Shown one piece after another: positions 33,834 through 42,884 of a DNA stretch of 64,000 bases (the stretch's first letter is position 1; each line of letters starts with the position of its first letter). Source of the stretch: an uncultured Coriobacteriales bacterium (lineage in GTDB: Bacteria > Actinomycetota > Coriobacteriia > Coriobacteriales > UMGS124); assembly GCA_934654475.1 (NCBI GenBank), contig CAKUFZ010000007.1, positions 1-64,000 of the forward strand, read 5' to 3'. The translations under genes and the position numbers were made by a program. A model generated the notes under the pieces. The model was given only the letters and a program-made list of their open reading frames with translations, ran no database searches and was not told the DNA's origin.

Positions 33834-35351
33834 CTATACCTCCTTGCCTTGAGAGACTGCCGCAGCAGCACGCTCGCCTACCTGGGCCCACGTCTGCTCA
33901 TGGGCGGCAACCCGCTTGTCGTGCTCGGCCTGCAGGCGCGTAAGGCGCCCCATCTCGCGCGCCACGAAGACGCCTGTGACAATGATGGCGAGCGCGTCGG
34001 CAAAGGCCGGGGCCAGAGGCAGCGCCGCCAGGGGTGTGAGGTTCAAGAAGTTGGGCAGCACGGTAGGCACGATAAACAGCGCCGGCAGATAGAAGATGAG
34101 CTGGCGCGTGAGCGTGAGGATCGTGGCCTTGATCGGCTGGCCCGTGGCCTGGAAGTAGTTGGAGCACACCACCTGGAACGGCACGACAGGGAACATGAGC
34201 GTCATGAACAGCAGGCTCTGGGCGGCAAAGTCGAGCAGGTCGTGACCCACGTTGAAGAAAAGCATGATCTGGTCGGAAAGCGCGCGGCACGTCGCCCACA
34301 GGATGAGGTTCGTCACAATGGCGGCCCCGACCGTCCACCACAGCGCCTTGCGCACGCGACGGTAGTTCTGGGCGCCATAGTTGTAGCCCAGGATGGGCTG
34401 GGCGGCGATGGAGAAGCCCAGCACAACGAAGAAGAGCAGCGAGATGACTTTGTTGACCGTGCCGATGGCCGTGAGGCCGCCGTCGGCGCCGATAACGTCG
34501 GTGGCGCCGAGGTTGGTGATCTGCAGGTTGAGCATCGAGGACGTGAGCGCCGAGGCCACCTGCACACAGAACGACGACAGGCCGATAGCCGTGATGCTGC
34601 GAATCATCGGGCCATCAAAGCGGATGAACTTGCGGCGGAAGCTGAGCTTGGACTTGCCGCGCAGGAAGTACGCCAGCACAAGCACGGTGGTCACGGTCTG
34701 GCCGATGACGGTGGCGACGGCCGAGCCCACCATGCCCATGCCCATCACCATGACGAGCAGGTAGTTTGCGAACGCCGAGACAACCGCGCCGGCAAACGTC
34801 ACGGCAAGCGCGGTGTTGGGCGCGCCGTCGGTGCGGATGAAGTTCGAGATTCCCAGGCCGATGGCCTGGATGGTGAAGCCCGCCAGGATGATGGAGCAGA
34901 ACTGGTGGGAGTACTCGCGGTTGGTGTCGGTGGCGCCCAGGAAGTCAAGCGTGGGCGTGAGGAACAGCTCGGCGACAATCGTGAGCGCGAGGGGCACCAC
35001 GATGAGCATGAGCAGCGTGACCGACATGGCGCGGTTGGCTTCCTCGACCTTGCGCTCGCCCAGGCGAAGGGCCGCGATGGCGTTGCCGCCCACGCCGAAC
35101 CACGCGGCGAAGGCACCCGTGAGCATCATGAGCGGGAAGGCGACCGTGGTGGCCGCAATGCCGGCGTCACCCACGCCGTGACCCACGAAGAAGGTGTCGA
35201 TAAGGTTGTAGACGGCGCTCACCATCATCGAGAGGATGGCGGGCGGGGCGAATTTGAGCAACAGGCGCGGGACGGGCGCCGACCCAAGCGGGTTGGGGTC
35301 GGCCGTTGTGCCGGCGACGCTTACAACTGCAGGCTTTTGCTCATCAGTCAC
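33834..35351 (-). CDS. MATE-family multidrug/cation exporter
   Basis: 505 residues from a GTG at 35351, which has GAGGAG eight bases upstream; the GTG at 35360 overlaps that site and is unlikely. Twelve membrane helices; MATE features include PAILSMMVSAVYNLIDTFFVG near the N-terminus, the repeated half, and QPILGYNYGAQNYRRVRKAL typical of NorM/DinF-like members. It exports organic cations or metabolites with Na+ or H+. The N-terminal 20 residues and a C-terminal 40-residue charged tail are cytosolic extensions. Confidence 0.93.
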   Translation of the reverse strand: MTDEQKPAVVSVAGTTADPNPLGSAPVPRLLLKFAPPAILSMMVSAVYNLIDTFFVGHGVGDAGIAATTVAFPLMMLTGAFAAWFGVGGNAIAALRLGERKVEEANRAMSVTLLMLIVVPLALTIVAELFLTPTLDFLGATDTNREYSHQFCSIILAGFTIQAIGLGISNFIRTDGAPNTALAVTFAGAVVSAFANYLLVMVMGMGMVGSAVATVIGQTVTTVLVLAYFLRGKSKLSFRRKFIRFDGPMIRSITAIGLSSFCVQVASALTSSMLNLQITNLGATDVIGADGGLTAIGTVNKVISLLFFVVLGFSIAAQPILGYNYGAQNYRRVRKALWWTVGAAIVTNLILWATCRALSDQIMLFFNVGHDLLDFAAQSLLFMTLMFPVVPFQVVCSNYFQATGQPIKATILTLTRQLIFYLPALFIVPTVLPNFLNLTPLAALPLAPAFADALAIIVTGVFVAREMGRLTRLQAEHDKRVAAHEQTWAQVGERAAAAVSQGKEV

Positions 35352-35490
35352 GGGTAACACTCCTCGAACAGTTTATCAAACGTGCAGGTAAAACAAGCAA
35401 TCTTACAATCAGCCGCCCCAATGAGAGGGCGCTGGTATACCAGGGGCCCAGGACACCAAGGCACTTCGGCGCCCCGGCACAAGGCACAGC

Positions 35491-35527
35491 AAAAAGGCTG
35501 TCACCCCACATGCGCGGTGTGACAGCC
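35491..35527 (-). terminator. Rho-independent terminator of the homocysteine-methyltransferase operon
   Basis: GGCTGTCAC / GTGACAGCC stem followed by TTTTT on the minus strand, 6 bp past the stop. Confidence 0.88.
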
Positions 35528-35533
35528 AGGCTT

Positions 35534-36469
35534 CTACTCTTGCGCCTCGGGAAGCGCCGTCCCGCCCACGGCGGCATAAATCGCGCCCGTGCAGGCAGGA
35601 GTGGAACCGCAGCACGAGCCCACAAGGCTCGTGCCCGCCGCCACAAGCCGGGCCGCCGCAACCGCGAAGTCGTCGGGGCTCCCCGGCCAGACAAGGCCGC
35701 GGCGCGGCAGCTCGCGCGGCACACCTGCGGAAGGCAGCGCGATGAGCGGCAGCGCACAGGCGGCCCTCATCGCACGCACGCAGGCAAGCGTCTCCTCGGG
35801 GGCCATGCAGTTGCAGCCCACCGCGGCGGCGCCGGCGCGCTCAAGGATGCGCGCACACTCGGCGGCGTCGGGCGCATCGGGCCCCACGAAGCTCATGCAC
35901 ACGAAAACGGGCAGGTCGCAGGCGGTCTGCGCCGCGTCGAGCGCCGCCAGGGCGTCGTCGAGCGAGGTGAAGGTCTCAAGCAGGATCGCATCGGGCGCCG
36001 CGGCCGACAAAGCAGCCGCCTGCTCCAGGTACTGCTCGCGGGCGCTCGCGTACCCCACGGCGGGACCCTGCGCCTGCGCCGCGGCGGCAGCCTCGTCGCA
36101 GGACGCACGCGCCTCGAGCGCAGCCAAGCCGCTGCCCGGCTCGACCTGCACGCCGCACGGGCCCATGGCGGCCAGCACGTGGGGGAAGCCCGCCTCGCGA
36201 GCCAGGCGCACGCCCTCCATGTTGATGGCACCAACCTGGCCGGCCAGGCCCTCCGACGCCAAGCACGAGCTCGTGGCGCAAAACGTGTTGGTCACGGCAC
36301 AATCGGCGCCCGCGATGCGGTAGAGCTGGTGCATCTGCTCGATGGCGTCGGGCTCCTCGAGGTTGAGGCTGCACACGTTGCCCTCGAAGCCCTTCTGGGC
36401 CAGGTAGGTGCCCACGGCACCCTGCACCACGAGCACGTCCGAACCCAACCGCTCCGTAATTCCAGGCAT
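35534..36469 (-). CDS. Homocysteine S-methyltransferase family protein
   Basis: 311 residues from ATG at 36469 (AAAGGGG upstream). TIM-barrel of the Hcy methyltransferase family: VVQGAVGTYLAQKGFEGN at the N-terminus, TNTFCATSSCL, and the zinc-binding cysteines AVGCNCMAPEE and SLVGSCCGSTPACTGAI. It resembles the first domain of MetH or the stand-alone MmuM/YitJ class. It transfers a methyl group to homocysteine from an unspecified donor. The upstream TrpR-like regulator is 50 bp away in the same direction. Confidence 0.88.
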   Translation of the reverse strand: MPGITERLGSDVLVVQGAVGTYLAQKGFEGNVCSLNLEEPDAIEQMHQLYRIAGADCAVTNTFCATSSCLASEGLAGQVGAINMEGVRLAREAGFPHVLAAMGPCGVQVEPGSGLAALEARASCDEAAAAAQAQGPAVGYASAREQYLEQAAALSAAAPDAILLETFTSLDDALAALDAAQTACDLPVFVCMSFVGPDAPDAAECARILERAGAAAVGCNCMAPEETLACVRAMRAACALPLIALPSAGVPRELPRRGLVWPGSPDDFAVAAARLVAAGTSLVGSCCGSTPACTGAIYAAVGGTALPEAQE

Positions 36470-36519
36470 GGGGGATGCCCCTTTCTCAGCTCGTCCGCCG
36501 CCTCGGGCGGCGTGGTTTC

Positions 36520-36846
36520 CTACAGTGCGGGCCCCGCGGGCTCGTCCACGTACACAGGCAGCTTGTCGAGCGTCTGACGATAGCCGCCGGGCCCATAGCT
36601 CAGGCACTTGGCAACGCGCGCCACCGTGGTGGACGACACGCCGGTCTTTGCCTGGATGCGCTCGTAGCTCGCACCGGCGTCGAGCATGCGCGCCACCTGA
36701 AGCCTGCGCGAAAGGTCCTCGATCTCGCGCGGCGTGCACAGGTCCTGCAGCAGCGCATAGGCGCCGTCGGCATTGTCAAGCAACACGAGCGCGTCGAGCA
36801 AAGCGCGCTGTTCGGGCGGAAGCGCCGCCACGTCCTCTGAATGCAT
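36520..36846 (-). CDS. TrpR-like transcriptional regulator (YerC/YecD family)
   Basis: 108 residues, the YerC/YecD length. The TrpR fold is clear: LCTPREIEDLSRRLQVARML, then the HTH SYERIQAKTGVSSTTVARVA and a KCLSYGPGGY end. The tail (YVDEPAGPAL) is short. YerC-type proteins are small cytosolic DNA binders of unknown effector. Its position between the radical-SAM and homocysteine-methyltransferase genes, 27 and 50 bp away, suggests one operon, and perhaps control of it. Confidence 0.9.
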   Translation of the reverse strand: MHSEDVAALPPEQRALLDALVLLDNADGAYALLQDLCTPREIEDLSRRLQVARMLDAGASYERIQAKTGVSSTTVARVAKCLSYGPGGYRQTLDKLPVYVDEPAGPAL

Positions 36847-36873
36847 GCGTCAAACCTCCTGGTCCTGCGCGCC

Positions 36874-38199
36874 TTACAGCACGTCCTCGCTGTCTTCGAA
36901 CAGAATCTGGCGCTCGGCGCCGCTCAGGCACGCACGCGCCTGCTCACGCAGGTTGTTCATGCCCGAGAGGAACTTGCGGTACATCACGACAACCAGGTAG
37001 CGGCCGCGCGGCGTAAGCGTGAGCTCGTCGGCGTTGTTGGTGGCAAAAGCGCCGTTGAGCGCCATGAAGGCCATCTCGGCAGGCAGGCCCGCCTCGACCG
37101 AGCAGCCGAACTCGCGCTTGAACGCGCGCTTGTCCAGACGCAGCTTGTACAGGTTCACCAGGAAGCTGTAACGCATGAGGCTGCGCTTGGACATGGCCGC
37201 CTTGCCCATGATGGACATCTTGCCCGACTCGATCGCGGCGTTGTAGTCGGCGATGCTGAAGTGGTTCACGTACAGGGCGCCCGCCAGGTGCGTGATGGAG
37301 CCCGAGCCAATGGCGGGGTAGTCGTCGTAGTTGGTCTGGTACTCCTCGATCTGCGGCGCGGAAGCGTCGGTGTTGGCGTCCTTGCGCGTAAAGGTCCACA
37401 GGGTCGAGCGGTGGAAGTCGGGCCTCTCCCCGCCGGCCAGCGTCTCGTCGATGATCTTGTAGAACTCGTACTCGCGCGGGTAGTCGAGCTTGCCCAGGGT
37501 CTGGGCCATCTTCTGCTGCGTGCCGTGCGACACGTAGAGCGGCGAGAACGTGGTCTGCTGGGCCCCGCAGGCGCGGATCTTCTCGAGGTCGCTGCGCAGG
37601 ATCTCCTCGGTCTGCGAGGGGAAGTTGAAGATCATGTCGACGTTGATGAGGTCGAAGTGGCTCTTGGCGGCCTGGATGCGCTCGAAGATCTCCTCGCCCG
37701 AGCCGTACTTTTTGTAGCGGTCCATCTGCTTGAGCAGGCCGTCGTCGAAGCTCTGCACGCCCACGGAGAGGCGCTGCACGCGGCCCTCCATCTGCGAAAG
37801 CCACGGGTCCACCAGGTGGTTGGGGTTGGTCTCCACGGCCACCTCGGTGACGGAGAAGTTCTCGCGCGCCTGGTCGATGGTGGCGCACAGCTCGTCGAGC
37901 AGGATGGTAGGCGTGCCGCCGCCGAAGTAGAGGCTCTCGAAGTCGTAGCCCAGGTCCTCGAGCATCATCATCTCTTTGCGCATGTTGGCAAAGTAGGGCC
38001 TGGCCACCTCCTCGCGGAAGTGGTAGCGGTTGAAGCTGCAATAGGGGCACAGCACCTGGCAGAAAGGAACATGCAGGTAGAGCATGTATTTACGGCCGGG
38101 TTCGGGGGCCGGGAAATGCGTCTCGGGCGTAGGCTTGAGAACAAGCTGCGACTTGGCCATGGTGCCCACAACGGTGGAGAGGAATCGTTCAGCGAGCAA
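36874..38199 (-). CDS. Radical SAM protein of the HemN/HemW (coproporphyrinogen III oxidase-like) family
   Basis: 441 residues from a TTG at 38199, chosen because GGAGG lies eight bases upstream; ATG at 38160 is the alternative. The 4Fe-4S/SAM motif is CQVLCPYCSF (CX3CX2C), preceded by LYLHVPF as in HemW. YFGGGTPTIL, VETNPN and SVGVQSFDDGLL are also HemN-family marks. The C-terminal third is a HemN-C-like region. HemW members are heme chaperones and HemN members are oxygen-independent coproporphyrinogen oxidases; no heme genes are nearby to decide. Confidence 0.87.
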   Translation of the reverse strand: MLAERFLSTVVGTMAKSQLVLKPTPETHFPAPEPGRKYMLYLHVPFCQVLCPYCSFNRYHFREEVARPYFANMRKEMMMLEDLGYDFESLYFGGGTPTILLDELCATIDQARENFSVTEVAVETNPNHLVDPWLSQMEGRVQRLSVGVQSFDDGLLKQMDRYKKYGSGEEIFERIQAAKSHFDLINVDMIFNFPSQTEEILRSDLEKIRACGAQQTTFSPLYVSHGTQQKMAQTLGKLDYPREYEFYKIIDETLAGGERPDFHRSTLWTFTRKDANTDASAPQIEEYQTNYDDYPAIGSGSITHLAGALYVNHFSIADYNAAIESGKMSIMGKAAMSKRSLMRYSFLVNLYKLRLDKRAFKREFGCSVEAGLPAEMAFMALNGAFATNNADELTLTPRGRYLVVVMYRKFLSGMNNLREQARACLSGAERQILFEDSEDVL

Positions 38200-38448
38200 G
38201 GGTCGCGCCTCCAATAAAACGAGTGGTGTACGCAGGCAATACTAAAGCATGAAAGCACGTGGTGTAAGGGGGTTTTACTCCTCGCGTCCAACCCCCACGT
38301 TTCAGGTACGTGCGGCCGCCGTCTGGTTTGCGCTGTTTGGCGAGGGCGGCAGATTCAAGCACGCAAGCGGCTGCATTTAGGGTATCCTATAGGGCGTTTG
38401 GCTTGTTTACTTGTCTGATTTCGGCCTCTAGCTGCGAAAAGGAGCGTC

Positions 38449-39120
38449 ATGACAAAAGCGCGCGTTGTCGCCTTCGACATCGACGGCACTCTTTTGCAGG
38501 GCCAATCTGGCACGCTCATCCTCAAATACCTCATGACGCGTCGCCTTGTGCGCATTCGCACCATCGCCCTGTGCAGTTGGTGGGGCATCCGCTACAAGCT
38601 CCACCTCCCCTATCGCCAGAACGAACCCCGTGAGCGCATCTTCACCGACCTGTCGCAATACACCCCCGAGGGCATCCATCGCATGATGGAGATGTTCCAC
38701 GACGACATCATGGTCCCGCGCTACCGCGCCGACGGCATCGCCAAGGTCAAGGAGCACGTCGCGGCAGGCGACCACGTGGCGCTTGTGAGCGCGACCTTCG
38801 AGGAAGTTGCTCTCGTGGCACGCGAGTACCTGGGCTGTGAGACCTGCATGGGCACCGTCATGGAGCGCGACGAGTCCGGCCGCTACACCGGCGCCGTTGC
38901 CGGCGAGACCCCGGCAGGCGAGGAGAAGGTCCGCCGCATCCGCACCTGGGCCGACGCCACGTTCGGCAAGGACGGCTGGGAGCTCGTGCACGCCTACGGC
39001 GACCATCACACCGACGCCCCCATGCTCCAGATGGCCCAGACCGCCCACGCCGTGAACCCCGACGTCATGCTGCGTTGCCACGCCAAGAGGCTGGGCTGGG
39101 AGATTCTGGAGTGGAAGTAG
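38449..39120 (+). CDS. HAD-superfamily (subfamily IB) phosphatase
   Basis: 223 residues; AAAAGGAG precedes ATG. Motif I VVAFDIDGTLLQGQSG, motif II ALVSATFEEV, motif III Lys in GEEKVRRI, and motif IV AYGDHHTDAPML place it in the SerB-like IB group. The insert cap is helical. The substrate is unknown; relatives act on phosphoserine or lysophospholipids. Its 3' end overlaps the proposed start of the MutY-like gene by 10 bp. Confidence 0.88.
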   Translation: MTKARVVAFDIDGTLLQGQSGTLILKYLMTRRLVRIRTIALCSWWGIRYKLHLPYRQNEPRERIFTDLSQYTPEGIHRMMEMFHDDIMVPRYRADGIAKVKEHVAAGDHVALVSATFEEVALVAREYLGCETCMGTVMERDESGRYTGAVAGETPAGEEKVRRIRTWADATFGKDGWELVHAYGDHHTDAPMLQMAQTAHAVNPDVMLRCHAKRLGWEILEWK

Positions 39121-40070
39121 CGCCAGTGGGACTGGCGCCCGCAAGCGATATGCAAGCAACCGAAAACCCCGCCGACAGCCTCGGCCGCCTCTGTGGCATG
39201 GAAGCCCTGCTCGCCGAGGGTGTGGAGGCTTTCCAGGAGCGCATGCGCGCGCTGGCCGCGCCTCTGTGGCGCGAGCTTCCCTGGAGAGGCGTCGACGACC
39301 CCTACCTCGTGTGGATCAGCGAGGTCATGCTCCAGCAAACGCAGGTCGTGCGCGTGCAGGGTCGCTGGGCCGACTGGCTCGAGCGCTTTCCCAACGTGCA
39401 GGCGCTTGCCCAGGCCCCTCAGGCAGAGGTGCTGCAAGCCTGGCAGGGCATGGGGTACAACAGGCGGGCGCTCGCGCTTCACCGCTGCGCTCAGGCCGTG
39501 GTTGAGCAGTTCGACGGCATCTGGCCCCACGGCGTGAAGGAACTTACGGCGCTTCCTGGCATCGGCCCCTCCACAGCGGCCGGCATCCGCGCCTTCGCCT
39601 TCGATGAGCACGGCGTCTACCTGGAAACCAACGTGCGCGCCGTCCTCATCCACGAGTTTTTCCCCGGAACGGACAAGGTGGCCGACAAGGAGCTCGTACC
39701 CCTGGTGGAGCTCACCTGCCCTCCCAGCGGCCAGGACGTGCGCGGCTGGTATTACGGCCTGCTCGACATCGGCGCCCATCTCAAGAAGACGCTTCCCAAC
39801 CCCACGCGCCGCGCCCGTGCCTACACGCGCCAGTCGCCCTTTGCAGGGTCGCGCAGGCAGAAACGCGCAGGCATCGTGCGCATCCTGCTGAGCGCCCACG
39901 CGCAAGGCGAGCCGCTCCCCGAGCAGGAGGTCTACGCCCGACTCGCCAGCGAGGAACTCGGCGCCGGCAGGCCCGCCCCCGAGGTCGCCCTTGTTCAAGA
40001 CATCCTTGCCGACCTGGCAAAAGAGGGTTTCTGCACCTGCGACAAGCAAGGTCTGTGGAACGCGCGATAA
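39111..40070 (+). CDS. MutY/Nth-like HhH-GPD DNA glycosylase lacking the 4Fe-4S cluster
   Basis: 319 residues from GTG at 39111 (GGGAG upstream); ATG at 39150 is the alternative. The glycosylase core is RELPWRGVDDPYLVWISEVM, LQQTQV (catalytic Glu of MutY), WQGMGYNRRALAL, and the helix-hairpin-helix LPGIGPSTAAGI. Where MutY has LDGNV the sequence has LETNVRAVLIHEF, so the second catalytic Asp is Glu. The C-terminal region LDIGAHLKKTLPNPTRRARA has none of the four cluster cysteines, and the NUDIX-like domain is absent. This matches the clusterless ETNxR subfamily. Role: base excision repair, substrate preference unproven. Confidence 0.83.
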   Translation: MEVAPVGLAPASDMQATENPADSLGRLCGMEALLAEGVEAFQERMRALAAPLWRELPWRGVDDPYLVWISEVMLQQTQVVRVQGRWADWLERFPNVQALAQAPQAEVLQAWQGMGYNRRALALHRCAQAVVEQFDGIWPHGVKELTALPGIGPSTAAGIRAFAFDEHGVYLETNVRAVLIHEFFPGTDKVADKELVPLVELTCPPSGQDVRGWYYGLLDIGAHLKKTLPNPTRRARAYTRQSPFAGSRRQKRAGIVRILLSAHAQGEPLPEQEVYARLASEELGAGRPAPEVALVQDILADLAKEGFCTCDKQGLWNAR

Positions 40071-40187
40071 GCGGCGGCAAAACGCAGTGTCAATGGTTTG
40101 AGAATCTCGCTTCATCGCGTGCAAAGCGTGGTATAAGCCCTCTAAAGCCGCGGTAACGCAGCTCAAAACCGAGAGGGAGGAACTGCC

Positions 40188-40727
40188 ATGGATTTCGAGA
40201 GCTCTCAGACCAAGAAGAACCTTGAGACCGCCTTTGCCGGCGAGTCGATGGCCACCAACAAGTACACCTACTTCGCCTCGAAGGCCAAGAAGGAAGGCTA
40301 CGTCGGCATCTCCGAGATCTTCACCGAGACGGCTGGCAACGAGCGTGAGCATGCCAAGCTGTGGTTCAAGTACCTCGAGGGCGGCGATATTCGTTCCACT
40401 GCCGAGAACCTCGCAGCCGCCGCTGCCGGCGAGAACGAAGAGTGGACCCACATGTACAAGGAGTTTGCCGCCACGGCGGACGCCGAGGGCTTCCACGAGA
40501 TCGCCGAGAGGATGCGCGGCGTGGCCGACGTCGAGGCCGCTCACGAGAAGCGTTACCGCGCCCTCATGGCACGCCTGGAGTCCGGCGAGGTCTTCAAGCG
40601 CGACGACGTCGTGGTGTGGAAGTGCCAAAACTGCGGACACCTGCACATCGGCAAGGAGGCCCCCGAGGTCTGCCCCGTGTGCGCACATCCCCGCAGCTAC
40701 TTCGTGCAGCAGGTTGTGAACTACTAG
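40188..40727 (+). CDS. Rubrerythrin
   Basis: 179 residues; GAGGGAGG precedes ATG. The N-terminal four-helix ferritin-like domain has di-iron ligands in FAGESMAT, TAGNEREHAKLWF and VADVEAAHEKRY (ExxH). The C-terminal rubredoxin domain is WKCQNCGHLHIGKEAPEVCP followed by VCAHP. It reduces hydrogen peroxide with electrons from rubredoxin or ferredoxin in anaerobes. It is a single gene with its own terminator. Confidence 0.96.
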   Translation: MDFESSQTKKNLETAFAGESMATNKYTYFASKAKKEGYVGISEIFTETAGNEREHAKLWFKYLEGGDIRSTAENLAAAAAGENEEWTHMYKEFAATADAEGFHEIAERMRGVADVEAAHEKRYRALMARLESGEVFKRDDVVVWKCQNCGHLHIGKEAPEVCPVCAHPRSYFVQQVVNY

Positions 40728-40765
40728 GTTGATCCATCTGGCGGCCGCCCACCGCCACCCTACCA

Positions 40766-40816
40766 AAGGAACCCCGCCTTTCGACCCCGCAAGCGGGTTG
40801 GAGGGCGGGGTTCCTT
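40766..40816 (+). terminator. Terminator of the rubrerythrin gene
   Basis: AAGGAACCCCGCC / GGCGGGGTTCCTT with an inner gcaagcgggt stem, then TTGTTT. Confidence 0.85.
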
Positions 40817-40878
40817 GTTTGGCGAAGGTTGTGTGACCGGCACTCTCCCCCATGGTTTCGCATGAGTGCCCAGAAACG

Positions 40879-40910
40879 AAAAAAGCCCGAAGGCGAATGC
40901 CTCCGGGCTT
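40879..40910 (-). terminator. Terminator of tRNA-Asp
   Basis: AAGCCCGgagGC ... stem, followed by TTTTTT on the minus strand, 13 bp past the tRNA 3' end. Confidence 0.85.
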
Positions 40911-40922
40911 GTCATGATCAAG

Positions 40923-40999
<77 letters not shown>

Positions 41000-41107
41000 A
41001 CTTGGCGGCTTGGCGCGTCGTCGCTTTGCTCCGTTGCGCTGCTGCGAGGAGATATATTGCCATATCCCCTATACCCTTGCAAGAGGGAAATCCTTTGCTC
41101 ACAAGTC

Positions 41108-41452
41108 CTACATAATCAAGCTTGGCACGTACATCACGACGGCAAACGCCGCCACGCCGGTCACAATGCACCACGCCATCGACTTGGTCTTGAAGCCAAC
41201 CACGGCAACGACAACGGCCGCGATGAGAGGGCCCACCCACGTCATGGGATCGATGCCCGCGGTAAAGTCCGCCGGGTCGAAGAGATCGTTGGCCACGAGG
41301 GCGGCAAAGGCGGCAGCAGGGATGTAGCCCAAGGCGCGCTTGACACTATCAGGCAAGTCGCGACCCTTGAGCAGCACGACGGGGGCAACACGGCACACGA
41401 ACATGAGCACGCTCACGCCCATCAGGATGATGAGGAAGTCTTTGATCGGCAT
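41108..41452 (-). CDS. azlD: AzlD-type branched-chain amino-acid exporter subunit
   Basis: 114 residues. ATG overlaps the azlC stop as TAATG, so the pair is co-translated. Four hydrophobic segments are visible (FLIILMGVSVLMFVCRVAPV, YIPAAAFAALVANDLF, LIAAVVVAVVGFKT, CIVTGVAAFAVVMYV), and R-VAPVVLL is typical of AzlD. It works with AzlC (LIV-E family) to export branched-chain amino acids or analogues across the inner membrane. Confidence 0.92.
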   Translation of the reverse strand: MPIKDFLIILMGVSVLMFVCRVAPVVLLKGRDLPDSVKRALGYIPAAAFAALVANDLFDPADFTAGIDPMTWVGPLIAAVVVAVVGFKTKSMAWCIVTGVAAFAVVMYVPSLIM

Positions 41453-42192
41453 TAGCGATCGCCCCCCTTCTCGCAGGAGGCTTGCTTGACCGCACGACTC
41501 ACACGCGAGCCAAACAGCATGCCGCAGACGATGCCGATGACCGCACCCAGGAAGATGGCAGCGCCGGAGAGACCCACAAGCTTGCACACAACCACGCCAA
41601 GAACCGCAGCCGCGACGACAACGCCGTTCTCGGCCGTGGCGGGCTGCATACACAGCAGGCACAGGAAGAGCGACGTCATGGCAAACGAGGCCAGCGCCGA
41701 GGGAACAGCCACAGCGGAGCCCAGGATGCAGCCCACGGTGCACGAAAGCATCCAGGTAGTCTGGCTGTACAGGTTGACCGCGAGGGCGTCCTTCACGCTC
41801 CAGTCGCCCTCCAGGAACTTTGCATAGTTCACGCCGAAGCTCTCGTCGGTCACCGTGGCGCCAAAGAACGTCGCGAGTCCCTTACCCGCGTTGCCGCAGA
41901 ACTGCGACAGCGATGTGCCGTAGAGCATCTGGCGGGTGTTGACGAGGCCCACCGAGGCGATGATGGCCGTAATGGGGTTGGCGGCAAGCCACATGTTGGG
42001 AATCATGTACTGGCCCGCGCCCGAGTAGAACACGATGCTCAGGATCGCCACCATCCACCAGCTCATGCCTGCCGTCGCAGACAGGATGCCGCAGGGAAGC
42101 CCCAACACGATGTAGCCCGCGATGATGGGCAACGCCGGCTTGAGCGCCCGTTTGAACGCCTCTCTCACCTCAACCTCAATTTCTTCCGGCAC
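41452..42192 (-). CDS. azlC: AzlC-type branched-chain amino-acid exporter subunit
   Basis: 246 residues from GTG at 42192; no candidate start has a convincing ribosome site, and an earlier GTG at 42252 adds a Cys/Arg-rich extension of unlikely composition. Family marks: ALPIIAGYIVLGLPCGILS, SIVFYSGAGQYMI, and LVNTRQMLYGTSL in the middle, with LIV-E membrane helices. It forms the transport pore with AzlD. The start remains uncertain by up to 20 residues. Confidence 0.9.
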   Translation of the reverse strand: MPEEIEVEVREAFKRALKPALPIIAGYIVLGLPCGILSATAGMSWWMVAILSIVFYSGAGQYMIPNMWLAANPITAIIASVGLVNTRQMLYGTSLSQFCGNAGKGLATFFGATVTDESFGVNYAKFLEGDWSVKDALAVNLYSQTTWMLSCTVGCILGSAVAVPSALASFAMTSLFLCLLCMQPATAENGVVVAAAVLGVVVCKLVGLSGAAIFLGAVIGIVCGMLFGSRVSRAVKQASCEKGGDR

Positions 42193-42263
42193 ATGCGACC
42201 GGACTCGTCGGGAAACGCAGCTGCAACATTGTAGACCCCGCGACTCACACACGGGACGCAGAC

Positions 42264-42704
42264 TTAATACAGCGGCAGGCCCGAGGTGAGGGGATCGACC
42301 TGCTCGGCCGAGAGGGGCTCCAGGGCCAGGCAGGTGTAGGTGGGCTCGCCGTGGAACTCGGTGTGACCGGCGTCGCGGATGAGCGCGCAGGAAAAGCCCT
42401 GCTCGCGCGCCTTGGCGGCAAGGTCGAGCAGTTCCTCCTCGGAGTCAACGTACACGCAGATCTTGGCCACGCCGGCGTCAAACCAGTCGGTAAGCGGGGT
42501 GGCCTCAGGACGCTCCGGGTCATCGGCCAGGTAGACCCAGCCGCCGTCTTCGGTAACGCGCACCTGGTCGAGTCTGTGCTCGCGCGCGAGCGCCATGAGG
42601 GTCGCCTCAACGCAGGCATGGCCCGCCTGGGCGGCGATCTTGCCCTTGCGCATCTTGAGGTCGCGGCGCATCACGATCATCTGCTTGGACTTATAGGTGG
42701 ACAT
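42264..42704 (-). CDS. pth2: Peptidyl-tRNA hydrolase, Pth2 (archaeal/eukaryotic) type
   Basis: 146 residues from ATG at 42704 (GAGGAGTG upstream). Pth2 hallmarks are MRRDLKMRKGKIAAQAGHAC near the N-terminus, KICVYVDSEEELLDLAAKA in the middle, and IRDAGHTEF ... TCLALEP at the end. The fold is unrelated to bacterial Pth. It hydrolyses peptidyl-tRNA released from stalled ribosomes. The family is standard in Archaea and eukaryotes and scattered in bacteria, so a horizontal history is possible. It lies next to azlC in the same direction, 72 bp upstream. Confidence 0.9.
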   Translation of the reverse strand: MSTYKSKQMIVMRRDLKMRKGKIAAQAGHACVEATLMALAREHRLDQVRVTEDGGWVYLADDPERPEATPLTDWFDAGVAKICVYVDSEEELLDLAAKAREQGFSCALIRDAGHTEFHGEPTYTCLALEPLSAEQVDPLTSGLPLY

Positions 42705-42884
42705 GGGGGGCACTCCTCGCTCGGTCGTCATCTTCAGCAGGGGCGCATGATACAGGGGGATTGTGGAGAAGCTGACAGGGGGGCGCGGGAAATGGGACAT
42801 CACCCAAACGGCCCCCTCCCCCATGCCGCTCAATGCCCGATTCGCGTCGCTTGCAGTTTAATGGCGATATCTTTTTAGTTAGAC

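Noticed and set aside
35358..35360. GTG start at 35360 for the MATE protein
   Set aside because: It would overlap the GAGGAG ribosome site; the GTG at 35351 has that site at proper spacing.
42192..42252. 20-residue Cys/Arg-rich N-terminal extension of AzlC
   Set aside because: No ribosome site and a composition unlike AzlC; the family normally starts near the VEVREAFKRAL region.
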